NCBI RefSeq assembly: GCF_009498035.1
Contig: NZ_CP034550.1
Location: 5,270,001 to 5,334,000, forward strand
Source: Saccharothrix syringae
GTDB lineage: Bacteria; Actinomycetota; Actinomycetes; Mycobacteriales; Pseudonocardiaceae
Direction of reading: 5' to 3'
Length of the DNA stretch: 64,000 bases
Within the stretch, counting starts at the first letter, position 1. Each line of letters begins with the position of its first letter. The translations under genes and the position numbers were made by a program. Shown here one piece after another: positions 42,433 through 51,820 of this stretch. Below the pieces are notes generated by a model. It was not told where the DNA came from. It saw only the letters and a program-made list of their open reading frames with translations, and did not search any database.

Positions 42433-43041
42433 ATGGCACGGACAGCGAGCGCGCGAGCCGACGCCGCGCAGCGGCCCTCACCGGTCCGGGAACGCATCCT
42501 GGCGGCGGCCGACGAGCACTTCTACGCCGAGGGGATCCGCACGGTCAGCGCGGACCGGCTGATCGCCGAGGCGGGCGTCAGCAAGGTGACCTTCTACCGG
42601 CACTTCCCGTCCAAGGACGACCTGGTCCTGGCTTACCTGGCGGGTCGTTCAGCGCTCGAACGCCACGCGCTGGAGCAGTTGCGCGCCCGGGCGGGCGACG
42701 CCTGCGAGACGCTCGTCGCCATCGCGCGGGCGGTCGCCGACATGAGCTGCGCGCCGGGGTTCCGCGGCTGCCCGTTCCTCAACGCCGTCGCCGAGTACGC
42801 CGACCCGACCCACCCCGTGCGGCAGGCCGTCGCGGCCCACCGGGACTGGTTCGCGGCGTTCCTCGGGGAGCTGCTCGGGGAACTGGGGATCGACGACCGC
42901 ACCAGGGTGGCCGACCAACTGGTCATCCTGCGCGACGGTGCGATGGTCGGCAGCTACCTCAGCGTCGACCCGGAGTCCCGCTTCGACACGATCGTGGGCA
43001 TCGGTCGCGCGGTGATCGACACCGCCCGCGGGTCGCGTTGA
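42433..43041 (+). CDS. TetR-family transcriptional regulator
   Basis: A 202-residue TetR repressor. The N-terminal HTH is clear (RERILAAADEHFYAEGIRTV, shown in part; VSKVTFYRHFPSKDDLV). The C-terminal ligand domain contains a CAPGFRGCPFLNA segment with two cysteines, common in a subgroup of TetR proteins. ATG at 42433. It likely regulates the upstream membrane gene and itself through the palindrome at 41766-41791. Confidence 0.92.
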   Translation: MARTASARADAAQRPSPVRERILAAADEHFYAEGIRTVSADRLIAEAGVSKVTFYRHFPSKDDLVLAYLAGRSALERHALEQLRARAGDACETLVAIARAVADMSCAPGFRGCPFLNAVAEYADPTHPVRQAVAAHRDWFAAFLGELLGELGIDDRTRVADQLVILRDGAMVGSYLSVDPESRFDTIVGIGRAVIDTARGSR

Positions 43042-43193
43042 CGGTGTAGCGCCACCGTCCACAGTGGATACGACGGTCGGGTCGGGCCCCGTTCGCCACG
43101 ACCGCGCGTTCCTCGACCGCCCGGTCGGGATTTCCCGTACGGCAACCACCACCCCGCTCGGTCGGCGACAATGGCCGGGGGAGAGGGGGAGCC

Positions 43194-44327
43194 GTGCGAT
43201 TACCCGACGGGTTCGAGGAGTTCGCGGCGGATGCTTCACCGCGGTTGTCGGACACCGCGCGCCTGCTGACGCGTGACGCCGGACAGGCCGAGGACCTGCT
43301 CAGGACCGCGCTGGCGCAGGTCTGCCGGGCGTGGCCGCGCGTCCGGCACGCGCCGGAACAACACGCGCACCGGGTCCTGGTCAGGGCCTACGCCGCCCGG
43401 TGGCGGAGGTGGCGCTCCGAGCCACCGGCGGAAGTGCCTTCCGAACGCGCCGACGCGCACGGCGCGCGGATGGCGGTGGTCCGGGCGAAGGTGTGGACGG
43501 CCCGCCGGCGCCGGGTGGCGGCCGTGGTGGTGTGCCTGCTGCTGGTGGGTGCGACCGCGGCCGCGGTGACGTGGCGCCAAGCGGGCGAACCGGCCGTCGC
43601 GTCCTTCATGATCCCCGAGGTGCAGGACGCGGATGAGTACTTCGGCGGCAACCGGGTCGTGGCGGAGGGCTCCGCCGAGGCGCCCGAACCGGTGGTCGTC
43701 CGCTACCTGCCCCGCTTCTCGCCACCGGCGTTGCTCACCGAGTGCCTGGTCGACGGGGACCGGCGAACCGACTTCCGGGTCGCCGTCGCGATCAACGGCG
43801 TTCCTTCGTTCGAGGGGCTGTGCGGCGGCCTGCCCGGGGCGGGCGAGGACTGGCGCGGCCTGGTCGTCGGCCGGGAGGCCGAGGTCGCCGTGACCGCGCT
43901 CCCCGGGGCGCCGGCCGGGGGTGGCGAGCCCCGGCCGGTGCCGGCGGGCACGGAGGTCCGGGTCCGGTTGGGTGAGCCGGTGCCGGTCGACGAGTACCCG
44001 CTGCCACCGCGCCCGGAGCGGCTCTCGCCGGTCCGGGAACAGGTGGAGCGGCAGGGTGGTCGCGTCCTGCTGTGGTCGGACCCGGCGGACCCCGACCGCG
44101 TGCAGCAGGTGACCGCGGTGCTGCCCGAGGACGGGGTCTACGGGTACTTCACCAACGCGCCGGGGCGGGTGCTGGTGGACTTCGGCGGCGTGACCCGCGT
44201 CTCCGGCTCGTGGGACTACGCCAACCTCGTGTCGGCCGGCGACCTGCCCGTGGCCGGCGAGGTCACGATCACCGCGCGACCGGAAGGCCACCGCGGCGAC
44301 TGGGCGCTGGTGCTGATGACGACGTGA
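43194..44327 (+). CDS. Sigma-region-2-like domain fused to membrane helix and extracytoplasmic domain
   Basis: A 377-residue protein. Residues 1-75 resemble region 2 of SigE-type ECF sigma factors (FEEFAADASPRLSDTARLLT, AEDLLRTALAQVCRAWPRV, ARRVLVRAY-like HRVLVRAYAARWRRW), but region 4 is missing. A membrane helix (AAVVVCLLLVGATAAAV) follows at about 107-123, then a 250-residue extracytoplasmic domain with no known fold. In effect the sigma gene and its membrane partner, seen separately at 36840-38563, look fused and reduced here. Whether it still binds RNA polymerase is unknown. It converges with asnB across a 7-bp gap. Confidence 0.75.
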   Translation: MRLPDGFEEFAADASPRLSDTARLLTRDAGQAEDLLRTALAQVCRAWPRVRHAPEQHAHRVLVRAYAARWRRWRSEPPAEVPSERADAHGARMAVVRAKVWTARRRRVAAVVVCLLLVGATAAAVTWRQAGEPAVASFMIPEVQDADEYFGGNRVVAEGSAEAPEPVVVRYLPRFSPPALLTECLVDGDRRTDFRVAVAINGVPSFEGLCGGLPGAGEDWRGLVVGREAEVAVTALPGAPAGGGEPRPVPAGTEVRVRLGEPVPVDEYPLPPRPERLSPVREQVERQGGRVLLWSDPADPDRVQQVTAVLPEDGVYGYFTNAPGRVLVDFGGVTRVSGSWDYANLVSAGDLPVAGEVTITARPEGHRGDWALVLMTT

Positions 44328-44334
44328 CCGCCGC

Positions 44335-46158
44335 TCAGTCGAGCACCAGCTCCGGCCGGTAGAGGTCGATCCAGTGGTAGAGGTCCAGGAACCGGTCCAG
44401 CCCCGCCCGCTCCCCGCCCCCCATGGCCGTCGGGTCCACTTCGGACGCCCGGTGCACCCACCCGCGGTCGATGAGGTCGAACACGCGGTGGTCCCGTTCG
44501 GTCAGCACCTCCTTGGCCTGCTGCTGCAACGCGGCCCCATACCCCGGGTCCTGGGTGGACGGGTAGGGGCTCTTGACCCGGTCGCGCACCGACGCGGGCA
44601 GGACGTGCGCGGTGGCGTGGCGCAGCAGGCTCTTCTCGCGACCGTCGAAGGTCTTGAGCGACCACGGCGTGTTGTAGACGTACTCGACGAGCCGGTGGTC
44701 GCAGAACGGCACGCGCACCTCCAGCCCCACCGCCATGGACGCGCGGTCCTTGCGGTCGAGCAGCATCCGCACGAACCGCGTCAGGTGCAGGTGGCACACC
44801 GTGCGCATGCGGGCCTCGTGCGGGTCCTCGCCGTCGAGGTGGTCGACCTCCGCCACGGCCGCGCGGTACTGGTCGGCGACGTACTCCCGCAGGCCCAGCC
44901 GGGCGAGCAGGCCGGGTTCGAAGGGCGAGGTGCGGGGGACCGAGCTGAGGAAGGCGATCCAGGGGAACGTGTCGGCCTGGGCGGACCCGTCGTGGAACCA
45001 GCGGTAGCCGCCGAACACCTCGTCGGCCGACTCGCCGGACAGGGCCACGGTCGACTCGGCGCGGATCGCCTTGAACAGCAGGTACAGGGACGTGTCCATG
45101 TCGCCGAGGCCGGCCGGGATGTCGCGGGCCCGCAGCACGGCGCGCCGCACCTCGGGGTCGGTCAGCGCGGCCGGGTCGAGCACCACGTCGTGGTGGTCGG
45201 AGCCGACCAGCGCGGCCACGTCGCGGATGTAGGGCGCGTCGGGGGTGTCGCGCATCTCGTCGGGCTGGAAGTTCTCCTCCTGGCCGACGAAGTCCACCGC
45301 GAACGTGCGCAGCCCCGAGCCCAGCTCCGCGGCCGCGAGGCCGGTGACGGCGCTGGAGTCCAGCCCGCCGGAGAGCAGCACGCAGCGCGGCACGTCGGCG
45401 ACGAGCTGGCGGCGCACGATGTCGGTCATCAGCTCGCGGACGCGGGCGACGGTGGTCTCCCTGTCGTCGGTGTGCGGCGTCGCGTCCAGCCGCCAGTAGG
45501 TGCGGGCGCGCAGGCCGTCCCGGGTGACCGTGACGACCGTGCCCGGCTCCACCTCCCGCATCCCGCGCCACAGCGCCCAGCCGGGGCTCTTGGTGAACGA
45601 CAGCAGCTCGCGCAGCCCGTCGGTGTCGACCACGCGCGGCGCGAGCGGGTTGGCCAGGATCGCCTTGGGCTCGGAGCCGAACAGCACGCCGTCCGCGGTG
45701 GGCAGGTAGTAGAACGGCTTGACGCCCATGCGGTCGCGGACCATGACCAGCTTGCGCTCGCGCTCGTCCCAGACCGCGAACGCGTACATGCCGTTGAGGC
45801 GTTCCGCGACGCCCTCGCCCCACTCCAGGTAGCCGCGCAGGACGACCTCGGTGTCGCTGTCGGTGCGCCAGGCGTGGCCCAGGGCGGTCAGCTCCGCGCG
45901 CAGCTCGGTGAAGTTGTAGGTCTCGCCGCTGTAGACGAGCGTGACGTCGCCGCGCGGGGTGCCCGCGGTCATCGGCTGGCGTCCGCCGGGCAGGTCGATG
46001 ATGGCCAGGCGCCGGTGGCCGAGGGCGACGTCCGGACGGACCCACGTGCCCGAGTCGTCGGGGCCGCGGCAGGCCATCGTCGCGGTCATGGCGTCGATGA
46101 CGGCCCGCTTCGAGGTGAGGTCGGAGTCGTAGGCGACCCAACCGGTGATACCGCACAT
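44335..46158 (-). CDS. asnB: Asparagine synthetase (glutamine-hydrolysing)
   Basis: A 607-residue AsnB. The N-terminal Cys2 nucleophile (MCGITGWV) begins the glutaminase domain; the C-terminal synthetase has the ATP-binding LSGGLDSS and the ESADEVFGGY loop. It makes asparagine, or a related amide, from aspartate, glutamine and ATP. The ATG is fixed by the need for Cys at position 2 and has GGGAG upstream. Such enzymes also serve in antibiotic pathways as amidotransferases, but nothing nearby requires that. The divergent 46159-46291 gap holds AT-rich promoter sequence. Confidence 0.95.
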   Translation of the reverse strand: MCGITGWVAYDSDLTSKRAVIDAMTATMACRGPDDSGTWVRPDVALGHRRLAIIDLPGGRQPMTAGTPRGDVTLVYSGETYNFTELRAELTALGHAWRTDSDTEVVLRGYLEWGEGVAERLNGMYAFAVWDERERKLVMVRDRMGVKPFYYLPTADGVLFGSEPKAILANPLAPRVVDTDGLRELLSFTKSPGWALWRGMREVEPGTVVTVTRDGLRARTYWRLDATPHTDDRETTVARVRELMTDIVRRQLVADVPRCVLLSGGLDSSAVTGLAAAELGSGLRTFAVDFVGQEENFQPDEMRDTPDAPYIRDVAALVGSDHHDVVLDPAALTDPEVRRAVLRARDIPAGLGDMDTSLYLLFKAIRAESTVALSGESADEVFGGYRWFHDGSAQADTFPWIAFLSSVPRTSPFEPGLLARLGLREYVADQYRAAVAEVDHLDGEDPHEARMRTVCHLHLTRFVRMLLDRKDRASMAVGLEVRVPFCDHRLVEYVYNTPWSLKTFDGREKSLLRHATAHVLPASVRDRVKSPYPSTQDPGYGAALQQQAKEVLTERDHRVFDLIDRGWVHRASEVDPTAMGGGERAGLDRFLDLYHWIDLYRPELVLD

Positions 46159-46291
46159 GCCGAACTCCCGCTTGGTTAGCTTCAGCAACTATCGGTAACT
46201 TTGATGAAACACCCGTTGGCCGCCGATGTCTGCCCGATTTGCACGCTCCGCCCCTGTGACGTGACGCACCGTCGCTGAATAGGGTGAACGG

Positions 46292-47098
46292 GTGCCCTTC
46301 GCCACGACCCCGGACGGCGTGTCCCTGCACTACGAGACCGGCGGTCGCGGTGCCCCGCTGCTGCTCCTCGCCGGCCAGGCCAACAACCACCACTGGTGGG
46401 ACCCCGTGCGGGCGGACTTCGAGGACGCCTTCACCGTGGTCGTGCTGGACTGGCGGGGCACCGGCGCGAGCGACCGCCCGGACACCGACACCTACAGCAC
46501 GCGGGGCTTCGCCGCCGACGCGCGGTGCGTGCTCGACGCCCTCGGCGTCGACCGGGCCCACGTCTACGGCACCTCGATGGGCGGTCGCGCGGCCCAGTGG
46601 CTGGCCATCGACCACCCCGACCGCGTCGACCGCCTCGTCCTGGGCTGCACCACCCCCGGCGGGCGGCACGGCGTGGAGCGCGGCCCCGAGGTCAGGCGCT
46701 CGCTCGCCCGGCGCGACCCCGAGGCCGCCCGCCGGGCGCTGCTGGAGCTGATGTACACCCCGGAGTGGCTGCGCGGGAACCCCGGCCCGTTCACCACGCT
46801 CGGCGACGACACCATGCCGCCGCACGCCCGCCGCCGCCACCTGATCGCCAGCGGCGAGCACGACGCGTGGGACGCGCTGCCGTCCATCACCGCGCCCACC
46901 CTCGTCGTGCACGGCGCGGACGACCTGTTCAACCCGGCCGCCAACGCCCCGCTGCTGGCCGGGCGCATCCCGGGTGCCCGCCTGCACCTGCTCCCCGGCG
47001 CCCGGCACGCCTACTTCGACGAGTTCCGCGCCACCGCGAGCCCGCTGGTGCTGGACTTCCTCTCCGATTCCACCTCGCGCGGACCGGTGGGGACCTAA
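46292..47098 (+). CDS. Alpha/beta hydrolase
   Basis: A 268-residue alpha/beta-hydrolase. The nucleophile elbow is GTSMGGRA, the acid is in HGADDLFNP and the catalytic His in ARHAYFDEF. The type resembles lactonases and esterases such as 3-oxoadipate enol-lactonase, but the substrate is not inferable. The GTG at 46292 is directly before a good family N-terminus. It is divergent from asnB, and a YcxB-like gene follows after 9 bp. Confidence 0.9.
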   Translation: MPFATTPDGVSLHYETGGRGAPLLLLAGQANNHHWWDPVRADFEDAFTVVVLDWRGTGASDRPDTDTYSTRGFAADARCVLDALGVDRAHVYGTSMGGRAAQWLAIDHPDRVDRLVLGCTTPGGRHGVERGPEVRRSLARRDPEAARRALLELMYTPEWLRGNPGPFTTLGDDTMPPHARRRHLIASGEHDAWDALPSITAPTLVVHGADDLFNPAANAPLLAGRIPGARLHLLPGARHAYFDEFRATASPLVLDFLSDSTSRGPVGT

Positions 47099-47107
47099 CA
47101 TCCGCGC

Positions 47108-47593
47108 GTGAACATCTCCCTCTCGGTCTCCTACAACGAGCAGCGCCTGAGACGCGTGATCAAGTTCCTGGTCCGCCGGCAGTTCAAGTGGATCCGCATC
47201 ATCGGCCTGCTGGCGCTGGTCGGCGGTGTGGCCGGGCTGGTCACGGGCTACTTCTCGTCCGCGACGGCGACCGCGCTCCTCTTCCTGGGAGTCGTCCTCG
47301 GCCTGGTCATGGAGCCGTACTCGGTCGCGCAGTCCATGCGCATGCAGGCCAGGGTCGCGCAGGAGGGGTACGTGCTGACCCTCGACGACACCGACTTCGC
47401 CGTGAACGCCCACTCGTACAGCTGGCGGTACTCGTGGTCGATGCTCGACCGCGTCGTGGACACCCCGGGCGCGTGGTACCTGATGTTCAACAAGATCCAG
47501 GCGCAGGCGGTGTTCAAGGACCTGATGGGCGAGGAGGAGCGGGCGGAGTTCGCCGACTTCCTCGCGCGTCGGGAATCCGCGCGACCGGCCTGA
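47108..47593 (+). CDS. YcxB-like membrane protein
   Basis: A 161-residue protein with a basic N-terminus, two adjacent membrane helices (residues about 33-70) and a C-terminal YcxB-like domain (WRYSWSMLDRVVDTPGAWYLMFNKIQAQAV, of which SWSMLDRVV is the landmark). The function of the family is unknown. It starts 9 bp after the hydrolase and is probably co-transcribed. The 115-bp gap to the next, convergent gene contains three copies of CCCGGTCGAGCG, the last falling at that gene's 3' end. Confidence 0.75.
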   Translation: MNISLSVSYNEQRLRRVIKFLVRRQFKWIRIIGLLALVGGVAGLVTGYFSSATATALLFLGVVLGLVMEPYSVAQSMRMQARVAQEGYVLTLDDTDFAVNAHSYSWRYSWSMLDRVVDTPGAWYLMFNKIQAQAVFKDLMGEEERAEFADFLARRESARPA

Positions 47594-47708
47594 TCCGGGG
47601 CGCGGAAAACCGCTCGGCCGCCGCGCTGCCCGGTCGAGCGGTGGCTCCGGTCCCCGGTCGAGCGGCGACCCCCGCCCGCCGGTCGGCCGGGCAGCGACCC
47701 CGCTCGCG

Positions 47709-48146
47709 TCACCCCTCCCGGTCGAGCGACCCCCAGGGCGAGGCCGCGTGCGACACCACCAGGTCCTCGCACTCGACCAGCACCTCGTCCGAAATCCACC
47801 CGATCGGGGAGTGGCACCGCACCAGGGGCTCGTTGTCCGGCCCCCGCCCGACCTCCTCGCCCTCCAGCACCCACGGCCGGGTGCCGGGCCCGCGCCGCTC
47901 GCGCAGGTGCCGGTAGTCGTACAGGCGGCGGGCCACCCACAGCCGCAGCGGGCGGTCGTCCCACCACGGCTCCACGGCCAGCGAGTTCGCCGACAGCCCG
48001 GGCAGCGCGCCGCCGGTCAGGCCGTCGCGGCTGCACCGGCCGCCGTCGGCGTCCGGGCCCCTCGACCACCGCACGAACAGCTCCGTCGCGGGCAGCCGTG
48101 CCTCCACCAGGGCGGTCAGGTCGTTCAGGTCGGTGAAGGTGCGCAT
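47709..48146 (-). CDS. DUF6098-like protein
   Basis: A 145-residue soluble protein that I recognise as DUF6098-like: MRTFTDLNDLTALVE at the start, then LFVRWSRGP, LPGLSANSLAVEPWW and WVARRLYDYRHLR. The sequence is rich in conserved Trp and Arg. No enzyme motif is visible. It is divergent from the FAD-Rieske gene across 59 bp and may share its regulation. No function can be given. Confidence 0.75.
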   Translation of the reverse strand: MRTFTDLNDLTALVEARLPATELFVRWSRGPDADGGRCSRDGLTGGALPGLSANSLAVEPWWDDRPLRLWVARRLYDYRHLRERRGPGTRPWVLEGEEVGRGPDNEPLVRCHSPIGWISDEVLVECEDLVVSHAASPWGSLDREG

Positions 48147-48205
48147 GGGCCTGGATTACCCCGGAGTACAGGTTCGAACATCCGAGTCGCGGGTATGGGC
48201 AGGGC

Positions 48206-49714
48206 ATGACGGAAGCCACCACCACGGCCCGGCACTCGCTGTGGTCCGAGATCATCCCCCAGGGCCGGTTCCCCGCTCTCCGCGGCGAGACGACGGTCGA
48301 CGTCGCGGTCGTCGGCGGTGGCATCACCGGCGTCACCACGGCCCTGCTGCTCAAGCGGGCGGGCCTGACCGTCGCGCTGGTCGAGGCCGACCGCGTCGCG
48401 GGCGGCGTGACCGGCAACAACACCGCCAAGGTCACCGCGCTCCAGTCCACCCTGTACTCGCAGCTGGTCAAGAAGCAGGGCGTGGAGGCCGCGTCCGACT
48501 ACGCCGCCGCCAGCCTGGCCGCGGTCGGGTTCGTGGCGGCGCTGGCCGAGCGCGAGGGCGTCGACTGCGACCTGCGCCGCCGCCCCGCCTACACCTACGC
48601 CCTGACCGAGGACGAGCTGCCGTCGGTCGAGCGGGAGGCCGAGGCCGCGCTCCGGGCCGGCCTGCCGGTGGTGCGCGACCGGGGCGAGCTGATGGGCGTG
48701 CCGTTCGAGGTGGCGGGCGCGGTCCGGCTCGACGACCAGGTGGTGTTCCACCCGGTCAAGTACGTGCGCGGGCTGGCCGAGCTGGTCGACGGCGACGGGT
48801 CGCGCGTCTACGAGCACAGCCGCGTGCTGCGCGTCGAGGACGGCGAGCCGGTGCGGGTGCGCACCGAGGGCGGCACCGTCGTGGCCGACCGCGTGGTGAT
48901 CGCCACGCACTACCCGATCCTCGACCGCGGCCTGTACTTCGCCCGCCTGGAGGCGATGCGCGCCTACTGCGTCGCCGCCCGGCTGCGCTCCGGCACGCCC
49001 CCGACCGGCCTGGCCATCAGCGCGGGCAGCCCCTCGTGGTCGCTGTCGACCGACGGCGAGCTGCTCATCGTCTCCGGCCAGGGCCACGCCACCGGCTCCG
49101 ACGAGGGCGAGCCCTACGACGAGCTGGTGAAGTTCGCCCGCGAGCACTGGGACGTCGAGGAGGTCACGCACCTGTGGTCCGCCCAGGACGCCGTGCCCTA
49201 CGACCACCTGCCGATGGTCGGCCCCTACACCCCGGGCAACCGGCGGCTCTACGGCGCGACCGGCTACCAGAAGTGGGGCCTGTCCAGCGGCACGTTCGCC
49301 GCGATGATCCTCGCCGACCTGGTCACCGACCGGGACAACGCCTGGGCCGAGCGGTTCAGCCCGCACCGGCTGTCCCTGGGCTCCACGCCGACGCTGGCCA
49401 AGATGAACGCCAAGGTCGCCGCGGACCTGGTCGGCGACCGGCTGCGCACCGCCGACGTCGGCTCGGTGGACGAGGTGCCGCGCGGCGAGGCGCGCGTGGT
49501 GCGCGACGGCACGGACAAGGTCGGCGTCTTCCGCGACGACGAGGGCGGCGTGCACGCCGTGTCGATGCGCTGCACCCACCTGGGCTGCCTGGTGCGCTTC
49601 AACTCCGCCGAGCGCAGCTGGGACTGCCCGTGCCACGGCTCGCGGTTCGACGTGGACGGCGCCGTGCTGGAGGGCCCGGCGACCGAGCCGCTGCCGCGGC
49701 GCGACCCCGCCTGA
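48206..49714 (+). CDS. FAD-dependent oxidoreductase with C-terminal Rieske domain
   Basis: A 502-residue protein. The N-terminus binds FAD through VVGGGITGVTTALLLK, and residues up to about 395 match the DAO/glycine-oxidase-like fold. The C-terminal 100 residues are a Rieske [2Fe-2S] domain with both ligand loops intact, CTHLGC and CPCHGS. Such fusions are found across actinobacteria and probably pass electrons from an amine or acid substrate to the cluster. The stop overlaps the next gene's ATG by one base (TGATG), so it heads an operon with a YbdK-type ligase and a diiron protein. Confidence 0.92.
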   Translation: MTEATTTARHSLWSEIIPQGRFPALRGETTVDVAVVGGGITGVTTALLLKRAGLTVALVEADRVAGGVTGNNTAKVTALQSTLYSQLVKKQGVEAASDYAAASLAAVGFVAALAEREGVDCDLRRRPAYTYALTEDELPSVEREAEAALRAGLPVVRDRGELMGVPFEVAGAVRLDDQVVFHPVKYVRGLAELVDGDGSRVYEHSRVLRVEDGEPVRVRTEGGTVVADRVVIATHYPILDRGLYFARLEAMRAYCVAARLRSGTPPTGLAISAGSPSWSLSTDGELLIVSGQGHATGSDEGEPYDELVKFAREHWDVEEVTHLWSAQDAVPYDHLPMVGPYTPGNRRLYGATGYQKWGLSSGTFAAMILADLVTDRDNAWAERFSPHRLSLGSTPTLAKMNAKVAADLVGDRLRTADVGSVDEVPRGEARVVRDGTDKVGVFRDDEGGVHAVSMRCTHLGCLVRFNSAERSWDCPCHGSRFDVDGAVLEGPATEPLPRRDPA

Positions 49715-50784
49715 TGACGATCGGGGTCGAGGAGGAGTTCCTGCTGGTCGACCCGGCCACGCGACGCCCGGTGGCGCGTGCCGGGGAGGTGCTGGCGCGC
49801 ATCGACCGGGACGCCCTGCCCGCCGGGGCCAAGGTGCACCGGGAGCTGGTCGGCACGCAGCTGGAGTTCGCCACCGGCGTGTGCGACGACCTGCCGGAAC
49901 TGCGCGACCAGCTGCTCACCGGCCGCCGCGCGCTGGACGCGGCGGCCCGCGCCGAGGGCCTGCGGCTGGTCGCCACCGGCACGCCCGTGCTGGCCGACCC
50001 GGCGCCGCCGCTCAGCCGCGGCGAGCGGTTCGAGGTCATCGAGGGCATCTACCGCGGGCAGGTCGCCGACTACCAGTGCTGCGGCTGCCACGTGCACGTC
50101 GGCGTGCCCGACCGGGACACCGCCGTGCACGTGGTCAACCACCTGCGGCCGTGGCTGCCGACCCTGCTCGCGCTGGGCGGCAACTCGCCGTTCCTGCTGG
50201 GCCGCGACACCGGTTACGCGAGCTGGCGGATGCTGGAGCAGGCCAAGTTCCCCGGCGCGGGCGTCACCCCGTTCTTCAAGGACGCCGCCGAGCACGACGC
50301 GCAGGTCGAGCGGCTGGTCGACGCCGGCGTGCTGGTGGACGCGAGCCAGACGTTCTGGCTGGCCCGCCCGTCGCCCGCGTACCCGACGGTGGAGGTGCGG
50401 GTCGCCGACACCGCCGCCACCACGGCCGGCGCCGTGCTCCAGGCCGGTCTCACCCGAGCCCTGGTGCGCACCGCCCTGGCCTCCGACGAGCAGCCGCCGG
50501 AGCTGGACGACCAGGTGCTGGCCGCGGCGCTGTGGTCGGCGGCCCGCCACGGCCTGGCCGGGCCGGGCGTGGACCCGCGCACCGCGCGCCGCGTGCCCGC
50601 CGCGGAGCTGGTCGAGGCGTTGCTGGCGCACGTGTCCGACGCGCTGGGCGGGGACCGCGAACCGGTCCGGTCGCTGCTGCGCGGCGCGCTGGCCGGCGGC
50701 ACGGGCGCGCAGCGGCAGCGGGGCGCGGGGGAGCCGGGGGCGGTGGTGGACCTCCTCACGTGCATCGTCACCGAAAGTGGGTAG
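49714..50784 (+). CDS. YbdK-type carboxylate-amine ligase (GCS2 family)
   Basis: A 356-residue ATP-dependent ligase of the glutamate-cysteine ligase 2 family. The N-terminus TIGVEEEFLLVDP and the histidine motif CGCHVHVGVPD are diagnostic. Family members make gamma-glutamylcysteine weakly or join other carboxylates to amines. The ATG overlaps the stop of the FAD-Rieske gene. Its true substrate is unknown; coupling to redox genes would fit low-molecular-weight thiol chemistry. Confidence 0.9.
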   Translation: MTIGVEEEFLLVDPATRRPVARAGEVLARIDRDALPAGAKVHRELVGTQLEFATGVCDDLPELRDQLLTGRRALDAAARAEGLRLVATGTPVLADPAPPLSRGERFEVIEGIYRGQVADYQCCGCHVHVGVPDRDTAVHVVNHLRPWLPTLLALGGNSPFLLGRDTGYASWRMLEQAKFPGAGVTPFFKDAAEHDAQVERLVDAGVLVDASQTFWLARPSPAYPTVEVRVADTAATTAGAVLQAGLTRALVRTALASDEQPPELDDQVLAAALWSAARHGLAGPGVDPRTARRVPAAELVEALLAHVSDALGGDREPVRSLLRGALAGGTGAQRQRGAGEPGAVVDLLTCIVTESG

Positions 50785-50793
50785 TCCACGCGC

Positions 50794-51810
50794 ATGACCT
50801 CTTTGGACCATGCCGTCTCCTCGGCCGTGCTGCCCGCGCCGCGCGGGCCGTTGTCCGCGGCGGTGCTGGACGTCCTGCGGGGCACGGACGTCCTGCGGGG
50901 CGCCCTGCCCGCAGTCGGCCTGCCGTCGGACGTCACCGCCGACCCGTACGGCGAGGACCTCCAGTTGGCGCTCCACGTCTGCTACGAGCTGCACTACCAG
51001 GGCTTCGCCGGCGTGTCGGAGGAGTGGGAGTGGGACCCGGAGCTGCTGCGCTTCCGGGCCGGGCTGGAACGCGCGTTCCTGGACGCGCTGCGCGCCGACG
51101 TGCCCGGCGGCACCGACATCGCCGGTGTGCTGGACGAACTGCTCGTCGAGCCGGTCGACGGCTCCGGCGTGAGCCACTTCCTCAAGGACGAGGGGGAGTG
51201 GTGGCACGTGCGCGAGTACTTCGCGCTGCGCTCCATCTACCACCTCAAGGAGGCCGACCCGCACGCCTGGGTCATCCCGCGGCTGCGCGGGCGGGCCAAG
51301 GCCGCGCTGGTGGCGGTGGAGTTCGACGAGTTCGGCGGCGGGCGCGGCGACCGCATGCACTCCCAGCTGTTCGCCGACCTGCTCGTCGGCGCCGGCCTGG
51401 ACGACGGCTACCTGCACTACCTGGAGCACGCGCCCGCGGTCATGCTGGCCACGGTGAACCTGATGTCGCTGTGCGGCCTGCACCGGTCCCTGCGCGGCGC
51501 GCTGGTCGGGCACTTCGCCGCGGCCGAGATCACCACCGCGCCCAGCGCGGCCCGGATGGCCAAGGCGTTGCGGCGGCTCGACGCGCACCCGGACTGCGTC
51601 GAGTTCTTCACCGAGCACATCGAGGCCGACGCCGTGCACGAGCAGGTCATGCGCCGCGACGTGATCGGCGACCTGCTCGACCGCGAACCCGGGCTGACCG
51701 CGTCGGTGGTGTTCGGCGTGCAGGCCACCGAACTGCTCGAAGCCCGCCTGGGCGAGCACCTGCTCGGGGCGTGGGAGAAGGGGCAGACGGCGCTCCGCCT
51801 GCCCCTGTGA
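50794..51810 (+). CDS. Haem-oxygenase-like diiron (HDO-type) protein
   Basis: A 338-residue, mostly helical protein of the iron-containing redox enzyme family. The segments CYELHYQGFAG, VEFDEFGG and EHIEADAVHEQV place Glu and His where HDO enzymes bind two irons. HDO proteins perform oxidative C-C cleavage or N-oxygenation, or act as regulators of iron. It begins 9 bp after the YbdK-type gene in the same direction, so the three genes form one operon. The reaction cannot be predicted. Confidence 0.82.
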   Translation: MTSLDHAVSSAVLPAPRGPLSAAVLDVLRGTDVLRGALPAVGLPSDVTADPYGEDLQLALHVCYELHYQGFAGVSEEWEWDPELLRFRAGLERAFLDALRADVPGGTDIAGVLDELLVEPVDGSGVSHFLKDEGEWWHVREYFALRSIYHLKEADPHAWVIPRLRGRAKAALVAVEFDEFGGGRGDRMHSQLFADLLVGAGLDDGYLHYLEHAPAVMLATVNLMSLCGLHRSLRGALVGHFAAAEITTAPSAARMAKALRRLDAHPDCVEFFTEHIEADAVHEQVMRRDVIGDLLDREPGLTASVVFGVQATELLEARLGEHLLGAWEKGQTALRLPL

Positions 51811-51820
51811 TCCCGGAAGC

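Noticed and set aside
47628..47730. Three copies of CCCGGTCGAGCG in and beside the convergent gap
   Set aside because: The copies are short, irregularly spaced and made of common GC-rich words. No hairpin or element structure is evident.
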